From Thermoplasmata archaeon (GTDB lineage: Archaea > Thermoplasmatota > Thermoplasmata > Lutacidiplasmatales > UBA184): 42,955 nucleotides of DNA. The first letter of the stretch is position 1, and the number at the start of each line of letters is the position of its first letter. A program made the translations under genes and the position numbers. Below the pieces are notes generated by a model, which worked only from the letters and a program-made list of their open reading frames with translations, was not told the DNA's origin and ran no database searches. Location: the NCBI GenBank assembly GCA_030037735.1, contig JASHQC010000042.1:1-42955 (forward strand), given 5' to 3'. Positions 32,668 through 40,878 of the stretch are shown here, in pieces.

Positions 32668-33504
32668 ATGGCGGCCCCCGCTCCTGCAACGCCCACTGGC
32701 CCGCCCGGCACCGCACCCCCGTCGACGGCTTCCGCACCACCGCCGACCGCGCCGCCACCGCCTCCACTCTCGGGAACGCTTCGCCTCACCGGAACCCACC
32801 GCCTCCCCAACGTTCGAACGCTCGAATGGGTCGCTCGAGGGTTCACCAAGGTGGTCGGCGACGTGGAAGTGGCCACCGGGCATGTCATGGGGACGCTCGC
32901 TGTCGGGGGCAAGCTGGTCGCGCGGCAGCTAGACCTTTCGGGCACGCACCAAATCGAGGGCAACGTCCAGGTTTCCGAGGATTTCCGGACCCACGGAACC
33001 GTGCGCACGGGCGGCAACGTCTCCGCCCGGACCGTGCAGCTGACCGGAAGCGTAGAGATTGGGGGCACCCTCACCGTCGCGGAGCAGCTCCGGTGGAAGG
33101 GATCTCTCGAGGTCGGTCACGACGTCCGGGCCGACACCGTGCTGTTCCAAGGGCGCCTCGCGATCCAAGGAACCCTCATTGCCCAATCGATATCGGGAGA
33201 GGTCGAGACCCTCTCGTCGGTGGGCGAGATACAGGCGGACTGGGTCGAGATCCGGCAGCGGAAACCGCGCCTCTCGATTTTCCTCCTTCCTCCTCCGCCT
33301 TGGCACGAGCTCGAGGTGCAACGAATCGAAGCGAAGGAGGTCCACCTCGAGGGTGTGCGGGCCCGGTACGTGAAGGCCGACCGGATTTTCCTAGGACCCG
33401 ATGCTCACGTGGAGTACGTCGAGGGCCCCATCCTTCAACGCCACAAAGACGCCCACGTGGGCCCCGAATCGGAATCCCCACCCCCGCCGGGGATGAGCCG
33501 CTGA
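32668..33504 (+). CDS. Bactofilin-like polymer-forming protein
   Basis: 278 aa. An Ala/Pro/Thr-rich N-terminal tail (~35 residues, ending PPPPPLSG) precedes a repetitive beta-helix-like domain with short strand-turn repeats: GDVEVATGHVMGTLAVGGKLVARQLDLSGTHQIEGNVQVSEDFRTHGTVRTGGNVSARTVQLTGSVEIGGTLTVAEQLRWKGSLEVG. This V/G-periodic pattern is that of bactofilins, bacterial cytoskeletal proteins that polymerise without nucleotides. The C-terminus is charged and ends in a Pro-rich tail. No signal or membrane segment. It stops just before ileS. A scaffold or membrane-associated filament role is inferred only from the fold. Confidence 0.75.
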   Translation: MAAPAPATPTGPPGTAPPSTASAPPPTAPPPPPLSGTLRLTGTHRLPNVRTLEWVARGFTKVVGDVEVATGHVMGTLAVGGKLVARQLDLSGTHQIEGNVQVSEDFRTHGTVRTGGNVSARTVQLTGSVEIGGTLTVAEQLRWKGSLEVGHDVRADTVLFQGRLAIQGTLIAQSISGEVETLSSVGEIQADWVEIRQRKPRLSIFLLPPPPWHELEVQRIEAKEVHLEGVRARYVKADRIFLGPDAHVEYVEGPILQRHKDAHVGPESESPPPPGMSR

Positions 33505-33519
33505 ACGGGTGGACGCGCC

Positions 33520-33525
33520 TTTATT
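33520..33525 (+). promoter_or_regulatory. TATA box of ileS, decides its start
   Basis: GCGCCTTTATTCGG: TTTATT begins 31 nt before the GTG at 33551, the same distance as for eL40. The track's GTG at 33509 lies upstream of this box, so it cannot be the start on transcripts from it. Confidence 0.55.
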
Positions 33526-33550
33526 CGGAGTACCTCTCTCGCCGCCGACC

Positions 33551-36520
33551 GTGACGCCCGACCCCGCTCCTCCCTCACCGGCCCATCGATGGCTCGAGAT
33601 CCAGCGGAAGGTGGAGAAGTTCTGGAACGACACCGACCTCGCCGCGCGGGCGCTCGCGCTGCACCCGGACGGACCCTCCTTCCGCTTCACCGAAGGACCG
33701 CCGACGGCCAACGGTCGACCGCATCTGGGGCATGCGCTGACCCGAGCCTTGAAGGATGTCCCGCTCCGGTTCCGCCGGATGCAGGGGTACCGCATCGTGA
33801 CCCCGATGGCCGGATGGGACTGCCACGGACTCCCGGTCGAGCTCGAGATTGAGAAGCGGCACGGGTTCCGGAAGAAACGGGACATCGAAACGTACGGCGT
33901 CGAGCGGTTCTGCGAGGAATGCCGGGCCAGCGTGTACGAGTACGTTGAGGTTTGGCGCGGGATGAGCCGCCAGATCGGTTACTGGCTCGACTATGACCAC
34001 GCCTACGCCACGATGGACCCGGAGTACATAGAGAGCGTGTGGTGGTCCCTCAAGACACTGTTCGACCAAGGTCTGCTCTCGAAGGGATTCTACTCGCTTC
34101 CGTACTGTCCGCGGTGCGAAACGCCACTCTCTTCGCATGAGGTGGCGCAAGGGTACAAGGAGCTCACCGACCCGTCGGTCGTGGTGCGCCTGGACGTCGC
34201 TCCGGCCGACGGTGGAACACCCCGTCATCTACTGGTCTGGACCACGACCCCGTGGACCCTGCCGGCCAATCTCCTCATCGCGGCTCGGTCCGATCTCACG
34301 TACTTCGGCGTGAAGGGGGCGGACGGCCACGAGTACCTCCTGGCCGAGGGTGCGGTGGCCCGGTACTTTCCCGGCGCGCCCGACGTGCTCCGCCGGTATG
34401 CGGGTGCCGATTTGGCGAACCTGGCGTATGCACCGCTCTTCCCATACGCGGGACCGGGAAAGGGTCGGTACCGGATCATCCTCGACGATTTCGTCGGCGA
34501 ATCCGAGGGCACGGGACTCGTCCACGTCGCTCCGAGCTACGGCCCGGACGACCTGCGGATCGGCGAAAGGGAGCACGTGGGCCTCTTCGACCCATTGGAC
34601 AGCCACGGCGTCTTCACCGACGCCGTGCCACTCGTTCACGGGAAGGGATTCAAGGCCGCTGATCCCATCCTGCTCGAACATCTTCGAGCGGCTGGCGCAT
34701 TGTTCAGCGAGGACAAACTGCGTCATACGTACCCGACCTGCTGGCGTTGCGCGACGCCCCTCCTCTACCGGGCGCTCGATTCCTGGTTCGTGCGTAGTTC
34801 CACGATCCGCGACAGCCTCGTTCGCAACAACGACATGGTCCGCTGGATTCCTGCCCACATGCAGCACGGCCGTTTCGGGAATTTCCTCGACGAGGCGAAG
34901 GACTGGGCGCTTTCCCGCAACCGGTACTGGGGGACGCCGCTGCCGGTCTGGCGGTGCAGCGCCGGTCACTTCACCTGCGTGGGAAGCTTCGAGGAGCTCG
35001 CGCGGAATGCCGGCACCCCGCTGCCGGCCGACTTCGATCCCCACCGTGTGCAGGTCGACCGGATCCACTTTCCCTGTCCCACCTGCCGGGCCGATGCGAC
35101 ACGGGAGCCGTACACCATCGACGCGTGGTACGACTCCGGGTCCGCACCGTTCGCGCAGTACCATTACCCGTTCGCGCCCGGCCCGTTCGAACCGTCGGAG
35201 TCGCTCGACTACATCAACGAAGGCCTCGACCAAACCCGGGGCTGGTTCTACACGATGCATGTGCTCGCCACGGCCCTCTTCCATCGACCCGCGTATCGAA
35301 CCTGCCTCGTGAACGGACTCCTGCTCGACGAATCCGGGCAGAAGATGTCGAAGTCAAAAGGGAACGTGTTCGACCCCGTCGTCCTCCTCGGTGAGCTGGG
35401 GGGCGATGCGTTGCGGTGGGCGTTCTACATGATCGACTACACCGAATCCGGCCGTATCTCGCCCCGGTCGATCCAACTCACCGCGCAGCGGACCCTCGGC
35501 ACCCTCCTCCACGTCTACGAGTTCTATCGAACGAACGCGGAGGCCGATGGACTTCGGCCGGTGACCGAACGCCCCACCCCCCACCATCTGCTCGACCGGT
35601 GGCTCTTCTCCCGACTCGACGGACTGACCCGGACGGTGACCGACGCGCTCGAAGCCTACGATTCGCATGCGGCGGCGACCGCCATCGCTGCGTTCGTGGA
35701 CGACCTCTCCACCTGGTACGTCCGGAGGTCACGGCCCCGGTTTTGGAGCGACGAGCAGCCTGCGGACCGGCGGGCGGCCCACGCCACACTCTCGTACACG
35801 CTATGGCGACTCGCCCACCTGCTCGCACCGCTCGCACCGTTCCTGGCAGAGTACCTGTTTCAGGAGCTGACGGGAACGCCGTACTCGGATCCGCATCGAT
35901 CGGTGCACTTCTCGGCCTGGCCGTTCGCCGCGTCGTCCGGCGAGCCTGAGCTCGATCGCGCAATGGATGAGCTGCGGTCGTGGGTGGAAGTCGGCCGCGA
36001 GCTACGCCAGCGGGCCGGGGTGAAATCCCGGTTCCCGCTCCCGGTCATGGTCCTGGAGACCGACAATCCCCCGGCGTTCCTTCGGTTCGGGCCCGGGACG
36101 GTCGAGCTACTCCAAGATGAGCTCAACGTTCGGGAGTTCCGCGTGGTACCCACCGGGAAGTCCATCGCGTATCCCGCCGAGGAATGGATCGCCCGGGACG
36201 ACGGACGAGGCTGGGTGGCCCGGCTGCCCCTAACCGCTCCCCCCGAGCTCTATCGGGAGGGCCTCTTCCGGGAGGCGATGCGGCGCCTGCAACAGGCCCG
36301 GAAGGAGGCCCATCTCGCGTTCACCGACCGGATCCGACTGGCCCTCTGGGCCTCCGGGGACATGGGCGAAGCGCTTCGAAAACACTCGGATCGTTTACGA
36401 CGAGAACTGCTCGTGGAGGGCCCTTTGGAAATCCACGACGAACCGGCACCGGCCGGGGCGCTTCACTGGGAGCTGGAGGACTCCCAGCTCGCCGCCACCC
36501 TGGAACGCGTCACGGCGTAA
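33551..36520 (+). CDS. ileS: Isoleucyl-tRNA synthetase
   Basis: 989 aa from the GTG at 33551. The extra 14 residues of the longer ORF lie over the TATA box. Class-I signature HLGH at about 58 in PPTANGRPHLGHAL, the editing domain with TTPWTLPANLLIA and GTGLVHVAPSYGPDD, and KMSKS at about 598 in SGQKMSKSKGNVFDP. The LPYCPRCETPLSSHEV block and overall layout are of the archaeal/eukaryal type. It charges tRNA-Ile. The 3' end overlaps the convergent AMMECR1 gene by 11 nt. GC-rich codon use matches its neighbours. Confidence 0.95.
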   Translation: MTPDPAPPSPAHRWLEIQRKVEKFWNDTDLAARALALHPDGPSFRFTEGPPTANGRPHLGHALTRALKDVPLRFRRMQGYRIVTPMAGWDCHGLPVELEIEKRHGFRKKRDIETYGVERFCEECRASVYEYVEVWRGMSRQIGYWLDYDHAYATMDPEYIESVWWSLKTLFDQGLLSKGFYSLPYCPRCETPLSSHEVAQGYKELTDPSVVVRLDVAPADGGTPRHLLVWTTTPWTLPANLLIAARSDLTYFGVKGADGHEYLLAEGAVARYFPGAPDVLRRYAGADLANLAYAPLFPYAGPGKGRYRIILDDFVGESEGTGLVHVAPSYGPDDLRIGEREHVGLFDPLDSHGVFTDAVPLVHGKGFKAADPILLEHLRAAGALFSEDKLRHTYPTCWRCATPLLYRALDSWFVRSSTIRDSLVRNNDMVRWIPAHMQHGRFGNFLDEAKDWALSRNRYWGTPLPVWRCSAGHFTCVGSFEELARNAGTPLPADFDPHRVQVDRIHFPCPTCRADATREPYTIDAWYDSGSAPFAQYHYPFAPGPFEPSESLDYINEGLDQTRGWFYTMHVLATALFHRPAYRTCLVNGLLLDESGQKMSKSKGNVFDPVVLLGELGGDALRWAFYMIDYTESGRISPRSIQLTAQRTLGTLLHVYEFYRTNAEADGLRPVTERPTPHHLLDRWLFSRLDGLTRTVTDALEAYDSHAAATAIAAFVDDLSTWYVRRSRPRFWSDEQPADRRAAHATLSYTLWRLAHLLAPLAPFLAEYLFQELTGTPYSDPHRSVHFSAWPFAASSGEPELDRAMDELRSWVEVGRELRQRAGVKSRFPLPVMVLETDNPPAFLRFGPGTVELLQDELNVREFRVVPTGKSIAYPAEEWIARDDGRGWVARLPLTAPPELYREGLFREAMRRLQQARKEAHLAFTDRIRLALWASGDMGEALRKHSDRLRRELLVEGPLEIHDEPAPAGALHWELEDSQLAATLERVTA

Positions 36521-37148
36521 GCGGGACGCGTCGTATCGGCCCGCCCGGCCTGTCCTCACCGAACACATCGGAGCCGAACCGAAACACCTCGGTCTCCGGC
36601 CGGAGCCAGGCGTCGAAAGCGAGACCGGCCTTCCCGCAGGTCTCGGACAAGAACTCCTCCGAGTCCCAGTCTTGCTCCACCGCGACCTGCGGAAGAAGCA
36701 GCCCCTCCGCGGCTCGACATCGAACGATCAGCCCGTCGGTCCCCACGCGCACCGCGGACGGACGGTCCCGGGGACGGACCGCCGGGAGCGCCTCGGGGAC
36801 CGTCAACAGCGAGACCTCCACCGTCAACCGCGTGAGCTCTGCCAAGCTCACCGGAAGGAAGCGCGGGTCCTCCAGCGCCGCGCTCGCCGCCGTCCGTGGG
36901 ATCCCGACGCGGAGCGGATAGACGGGGAGGGTATACCCGATGCATCCCCGGAGCAGCCCTGAGCCCGACTTCCGGAGCGTCGTGAACACGCCCCGCGCCT
37001 CGTCAAACGCCGGCGGGAGGGGAGTGTCCCGGAACGGCCGGGCAGGATCCTTCGGAGGGTCCGGTCCGAGGTTCACCTCCAGGGCGCTGCGGGCGAGCTG
37101 CACCGCGCGCTCGCCGATCTCCGACGACACGGGCGACGGGAGCGACAC
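36510..37148 (-). CDS. AMMECR1-domain protein
   Basis: 212 aa, GTG start at 37148. Conserved AMMECR1 hallmarks: FTTLRKSGSGLLRGCIGYTLPVYPL with LRGCIG at 66-71, DPRFLPVSLAELTRLTVEVSLLTVPE, VGTDGLIVRCRAAEGLLLPQVAVEQDWDSEEFLSETCGKAGL. Archaeal members are common cytosolic proteins of unknown biochemistry, sometimes fused to MEMO or radical-SAM partners; neither is nearby. It is transcribed towards ileS and overlaps its end by 11 nt. A TTAAGG box stands 28 nt upstream. Confidence 0.9.
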   Translation of the reverse strand: MSLPSPVSSEIGERAVQLARSALEVNLGPDPPKDPARPFRDTPLPPAFDEARGVFTTLRKSGSGLLRGCIGYTLPVYPLRVGIPRTAASAALEDPRFLPVSLAELTRLTVEVSLLTVPEALPAVRPRDRPSAVRVGTDGLIVRCRAAEGLLLPQVAVEQDWDSEEFLSETCGKAGLAFDAWLRPETEVFRFGSDVFGEDRPGGPIRRVPLTP

Positions 37149-37170
37149 GCAGATGAAATCGAGCGCCGGG

Positions 37171-37176
37171 CCTTAA
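37171..37176 (-). promoter_or_regulatory. TATA-like box of the AMMECR1 gene
   Basis: The reverse strand reads ACGTTAAGG, with TTAAGG 28 nt before the GTG at 37148. Confidence 0.4.
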
Positions 37177-37210
37177 CGTTACGCGACACCTCGCGGCCCA
37201 CGGAGAACCC

Positions 37211-37217
37211 TTTATAA
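37211..37217 (+). promoter_or_regulatory. TATA box of the eL40 gene
   Basis: GAACCCTTTATAACCG: a near-consensus archaeal TATA box, first T 31 nt before the ATG at 37242. No Shine-Dalgarno is needed for a leaderless start. Confidence 0.65.
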
Positions 37218-37241
37218 CCGCGGAAGGTGGGCGGCCTTCCC

Positions 37242-37394
37242 ATGCCGTTCCCCGAAGCCGTCAACCGGCTGCTCCTGAAGCGCATCTGCATGAACTGCTC
37301 GGCGCGCAACCCGCCGCGGGCGGTCCAGTGCCGGAAGTGTGGCTACAAGGGATTGCGGCCCAAGTCGCGCGAACGCTCCGGCAAGACCAAGTAA
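37242..37394 (+). CDS. rpl40e: Ribosomal protein eL40
   Basis: 50 aa, too short for the ORF track. The protein begins [25 protein letters not shown] and has a zinc ribbon of two Cys pairs, CMNC and CRKC, then the basic end [13 protein letters not shown]. Length and layout match archaeal L40e, a large-subunit ribosomal protein found only in archaea and eukaryotes. It has its own strong promoter and converges with the glycosyltransferase gene, 7 nt away. Confidence 0.95.
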   Translation: MPFPEAVNRLLLKRICMNCSARNPPRAVQCRKCGYKGLRPKSRERSGKTK

Positions 37395-37401
37395 CCGCGC
37401 G

Positions 37402-38190
37402 CTACCGGGGTGCTCCCTCGGGGTGCTCGAGCAGGTGCTGGTCGTAGCCCTGCCGCTTCTCGCGGGACAGCTCGAATCGCTTCTGGAAGAGGAAGAGCAT
37501 GTTACGGGCGCCGTCGCGCCAGCTCGAGAGCTTGGGCGCTCCCCAGCGCTCCGAGTAGCGGATCGGCGTCTCTTCGAACCGGAGGCCGCGGATCAGCACC
37601 TCGAGCTTGAGCTCCTCGCTGAACGCCATGCCGTCCTGGGTGAGCTTCAACCGGTCCAAAATCTCGCGCCGGAAGATCCACATGCCACTCTGGCTATCGC
37701 GCAAGACCCGGGCGGGGGCGCCTTGGAGCGCCGAGTGGAAGAACGCCCGGAGGCTGAAGTTCAGCATCCAGTTCCCGAGCCGGTGCTCCGTCGTCATCGC
37801 CTTCGAGTCGAGGTAGGAGAGCCGGTCACAGGTCAGAAAATCCAGACGGTGCTCGAGCAGGTCGAGCGCGAACCACGGAATCTCCTGCACAGGGTAGCTC
37901 GCGTCCCCGTCCGCTGTGGCAATGATCTCGCCGGTGGCGGCGGCGAAGCCGGTGCGGTACGCCCGTCCGTAGCCCTTCCGGGGCTCAGAGATCACCCGGG
38001 CCCCCTCCTTCCGCGCCTCGTCGGCCGTGCCGTCGGTGGAGGGGCCGTCGATGACCAAAACCTCCCAGTCAATCGGGTTCCGGAAGAAGAACCGCTGATT
38101 CGCGGACTCGGCGGCGGCGCGGAACGCCCGAAGCACGAAGCCAATGGAGGCGGCTTCGTTGAGGGTGGGAATCACCAAGCTGGCCCGCAC
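37402..38190 (-). CDS. Family-2 glycosyltransferase (dolichol-phosphate-mannose synthase-like)
   Basis: 262 aa, GTG start at 38190. GT-A fold signature: SLVIPTLNEAASIGFVL, VLVIDGPSTDGTADEA, GYGRAYRTGFAAATGEIIATADGDASYP with the metal-binding DGD at 94-96. DSQSGMWIFRREIL and FSEELKLEVLIRG are typical of the Dpm1/DPG-synthase group. It lacks the C-terminal membrane helices of some members, so it is a soluble or peripheral enzyme that moves a sugar to a polyprenyl phosphate for N-glycosylation or glycolipids. A CTTATAG box lies 42 nt upstream and may be shared with archease. Confidence 0.88.
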   Translation of the reverse strand: MRASLVIPTLNEAASIGFVLRAFRAAAESANQRFFFRNPIDWEVLVIDGPSTDGTADEARKEGARVISEPRKGYGRAYRTGFAAATGEIIATADGDASYPVQEIPWFALDLLEHRLDFLTCDRLSYLDSKAMTTEHRLGNWMLNFSLRAFFHSALQGAPARVLRDSQSGMWIFRREILDRLKLTQDGMAFSEELKLEVLIRGLRFEETPIRYSERWGAPKLSSWRDGARNMLFLFQKRFELSREKRQGYDQHLLEHPEGAPR

Positions 38191-38226
38191 GGTCCCTCCG
38201 GCCCCGGCTGTGAGTCGCGGCGGCCC

Positions 38227-38233
38227 CTATAAG
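38227..38233. promoter_or_regulatory. TATA element between glycosyltransferase and archease
   Basis: CTATAAG on the plus strand, CTTATAG on the minus strand. The minus-strand box starts 42 nt before the glycosyltransferase GTG, as with etf and moxR. On the plus strand it would drive archease, whose start is uncertain. Confidence 0.45.
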
Positions 38234-38300
38234 ACCCGCTCCCGTTTTGATAGACGGGCTCCGGACGGGACCCGGCGGAGGCGACGCGCACGACCCGGCG

Positions 38301-38709
38301 TTGGGGAAGCTTTCCCACCACCGCCGACGTCGGCATCTGGGCCCGCGGAGATTCCACGTCCAGTCTGTTCGAAGCGTTGGGATTGGGCCTGTTCGCGCTC
38401 ATGACGGACCTTAGGAAGGTCCGTCCGCGTGAGGAACGCGTGGTTCAGGCCAGTGGTATCGATCCCCCGGGACTCGTCGTCGCCTTCCTCACGCAACTGA
38501 TCACGCTCAATTCGGTGGAGGGCTTCCTGGTCCGCGAAATCCGGTGTCGCTCGGTGGGCACTCCTCCCACCGCGCTGCTGGCCCAACTGCGAGGTGAGCC
38601 GTTCGACCCCGCACGGCATTCCCGCCACTTCGAGGTGAAGGCCGCGACGTTCCACGAGCTCACGGTCGACCTCGACCACTACCGGGCCCGAGTGATTGTG
38701 GACATCTGA
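38301..38709 (+). CDS. Archease, with an apparent one-base frame break near the N-terminus
   Basis: The track shows only 110 aa from 38377. The frame is open further up and encodes TADVGIWARGDSTSSLFEALGLGLFALMTD, a clear archease N-terminus, but it has no start codon before a stop at 38251. In the next frame a TTG at 38301 gives GKLSH. Skipping one C (38319) in CCCACCACCGCC joins the two as GKLSHTADVGIWARG, restoring the family's HTAD motif. The rest is intact: GFLVREI, LRGEPFDPARHSRHFEVKAATFHELTVD, and RARVIVDI. Archease activates the RtcB RNA ligase used in tRNA splicing. The break may be an assembly error, a real frameshift or programmed. No rtcB is in the window. Confidence 0.8.
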
Positions 38710-38740
38710 GCCGGCCACTGGAAGGGCCGCTCTGGATCGA

Positions 38741-39877
38741 TCAGGGCATCCGGGATTCGATCGCTGCCAGAGCCGCGCCAGGCACCTTTGCGCGCCCGGA
38801 CTTCGCGAGAATCCGTTCCAGCCCGGCGAAGCAGATGAGCAGGTCGGCCCAAGAGGCGATCCCCATGTGGCCGATGCGGAAGATCTTGCCCCGGTAAGCT
38901 CCCTGGCCCCCCTGCACCTCGACGTTGTAGGTGTTGAGGAGCGCCTTGCGGACGGCGGCGTCGTCCATCCCCTCGGGGATCTTGATCGCGGAGACGGTGT
39001 CCGAAGCGTATCGCCGTTCTGCGAACAGCTCCAACCCCAGCGCATCCACCGCCGCGCGCGTCGCTTCCGCCAGCGCATGGGTTCGGGCCAGCCGGGCGTC
39101 GAGGCCCTCTTCCTTCAGCAGGATCAGCGCTTCATGGAGGGCCAGGAAAAGTGGGATGGCGGGAGTCCACGGCGTGTCGTTCTTCTCGAGCGATTTGAAG
39201 TGGGCCGTCAGGTCCAGGTAGTGGGTACGCGGCCGGACCTCCGCGAACGCCCGGTCGGAGAGGTGGACCAGGGCCAGCCCGGCGGGGGCGGCGAGGCCCT
39301 TCTGGCTTCCGGTAACGATCCCGTCGATTCCCCACTCCTGGATAGGGACGGGGAGACCGGCGACCGAGGAGATCCCGTCCACGAGGAAGAGAGCGCCGGA
39401 CTTTCGCACGAGCGGAGCCATCGCGGCCAGGTCATTCGCGAAGCCGGCGCTGGTCTCGTTGTGGACGACGATAACGGCGCGGACGTTCCCTTTCTCGAGC
39501 TCGGTCGCGAGCGAATCGAGCGGCACGGGATGCCCCCAGGGAGCGGAGAGCGTGGTGACGTGATTCGAGTACCGCCGGGCGATCTCGTCCCCTCGCTCGC
39601 CAAAGTTCCCGTTGGAGAGCACGACCACGCGATCCTCCGGACGCAGGAGCGCCGAGTAGGTGGCCTCCAAGCCGGCGGTGCCGCTTCCCGAGAGGATCGC
39701 GTGATGCCCGGGGGCCCCGAACAACATCGGAAGCATCTGCCGGATTTCCCCGACCCGCTGGTGGAAATAGTCGCCCCGGTGGTTGACCGATGAGAAGCTC
39801 ATCGCACGGAGCACTCGGGGATGGATGCGGACCGGCCCGGCGATCAGGAACGTCGCGGTCTCGGGATCGAAGGTCAT
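38741..39877 (-). CDS. Class-V aminotransferase (alanine/serine-glyoxylate or phosphoserine type)
   Basis: 378 aa. Fold-type-I class-V pattern: FLIAGPVRIHPRVLRAMSFSSVNHRGDYF, AILSGSGTAGLEATYSALL, VVLSNGNFGERGDEI, VHNETSAGFANDL, LFLVDGISSVAGLP, and the PLP lysine in IVTGSQKGLAAPAGLALV. It overlaps the upstream SerA-like dehydrogenase by ATGA, so the two are translated together. This pairing suggests that it aminates the 3-phosphohydroxypyruvate made by SerA (serine synthesis), as proposed for archaeal class-V enzymes. Serine-pyruvate or alanine-glyoxylate exchange are alternatives. No phosphatase (SerB) is present here. Confidence 0.9.
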   Translation of the reverse strand: MTFDPETATFLIAGPVRIHPRVLRAMSFSSVNHRGDYFHQRVGEIRQMLPMLFGAPGHHAILSGSGTAGLEATYSALLRPEDRVVVLSNGNFGERGDEIARRYSNHVTTLSAPWGHPVPLDSLATELEKGNVRAVIVVHNETSAGFANDLAAMAPLVRKSGALFLVDGISSVAGLPVPIQEWGIDGIVTGSQKGLAAPAGLALVHLSDRAFAEVRPRTHYLDLTAHFKSLEKNDTPWTPAIPLFLALHEALILLKEEGLDARLARTHALAEATRAAVDALGLELFAERRYASDTVSAIKIPEGMDDAAVRKALLNTYNVEVQGGQGAYRGKIFRIGHMGIASWADLLICFAGLERILAKSGRAKVPGAALAAIESRMP

Positions 39878-40827
39878 GGACGCCGGGCCACCTCGGTATT
39901 CACGAGATAAAGCGGTTCCTCGCCCCGGAGAAGGCGGAGCAGTTCCTCCGCCACCTGCACGCCGGCGCGGTGCTGCGCCTCGGGCGTCGACGCGCCGAGA
40001 TGGGGAGTGGCGATGACCTTGGGGTGGGCCAGCAGCGCTGTCCGAGTGGGCGGCTCCGCCTCGAAGACGTCGAGAGCGGCGCCGGCGACCTGGCCCGAGC
40101 CCAGCGCGGCCAGCAACGCCTCCTCGTCGATCAGGGTACCTCGCGCGACGTTGATAACGTAGCTCCCGCGGCGGAGATGCGAGAGCCGCTCGGCGTCGAG
40201 CAGGTGATGGTTCTCGGGGGTAAGCGCGGCGTGGAGGCTCACCAGGTCGGACCGGGCGAGCAGGTCGTCGAGCGGCAGGAGCGGCGTCTCGTCCGGGGAC
40301 CGGGGCAGTAAGGGGTCGAAGGCGACGATAGTGGCACCGAGGGCCCGGAGCCGGCGCGCCACGTCACGACCTATCCGGCCGTAGCCCACGAGGCCCACCG
40401 TTTTCCCGGAGAGCTCAGCGCCGTTGAGCCCCCGTTTCCACGCTCCGCCCTTGGTGGATTGGATCGCCCCGTACAGGTCCCGCACGAGGAGGAGCGCGAA
40501 AGTGACCGTGAGCTCCGCCACGCTCGTCGTCGCGGCGGTGGGCGCGTTGACCACGAGGACCTTCCGGGCTGTCGCCGCCGGCAGGTCGACGTTGTCAACC
40601 CCCACGCCGGCGCGGGCGACCACGTGGAGCCTTGGCGCGAGCGCCAGAAGCGCTTCGGTCACCTTGGTCCGGCTTCGGACGACAAGGGCCCACGCCTCTC
40701 CCACGTGGGCCGCGAGCGTCGCAGGATCGGCCGACACGTCGCTGACGCGGCATGGTCCACGGGCGAGCAGTTGGAGTGCCTCGGGATCCACCGGGTCGGC
40801 GACCACCACGACGGGCGAATCCGGCAC
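39874..40827 (-). CDS. serA: D-3-phosphoglycerate dehydrogenase-like (short form, no ACT domain)
   Basis: 317 aa, GTG start at 40827. Family of D-isomer 2-hydroxyacid dehydrogenases: LHVVARAGVGVDNVDLPAATARKVLVVNAP, NAD motif GLVGYGRIGRDVARRL, the active-site Arg in VINVARGTLIDEEALLAAL, Glu in DVFEAEPP and His in IATPHLGAS. It ends soon after the substrate domain, without the ACT regulatory domain of longer SerA. It oxidises 3-phosphoglycerate with NAD+ to start serine synthesis. The overlap with the class-V aminotransferase supports this. A TTTTGA box 28 nt upstream fits a leaderless start. Confidence 0.9.
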   Translation of the reverse strand: MPDSPVVVVADPVDPEALQLLARGPCRVSDVSADPATLAAHVGEAWALVVRSRTKVTEALLALAPRLHVVARAGVGVDNVDLPAATARKVLVVNAPTAATTSVAELTVTFALLLVRDLYGAIQSTKGGAWKRGLNGAELSGKTVGLVGYGRIGRDVARRLRALGATIVAFDPLLPRSPDETPLLPLDDLLARSDLVSLHAALTPENHHLLDAERLSHLRRGSYVINVARGTLIDEEALLAALGSGQVAGAALDVFEAEPPTRTALLAHPKVIATPHLGASTPEAQHRAGVQVAEELLRLLRGEEPLYLVNTEVARRP

Positions 40828-40849
40828 GCCGCGCCGACCCGAAGGGCGT

Positions 40850-40855
40850 TCAAAA
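40850..40855 (-). promoter_or_regulatory. TATA-like box of the serA-aminotransferase operon
   Basis: The reverse strand reads GGACTTTTGAACG, with TTTTGA 28 nt before the GTG at 40827. It lies just outside the end of moxR. Confidence 0.4.
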
Positions 40856-40878
40856 GTCCTTTGCCGACGAGTCGATGG

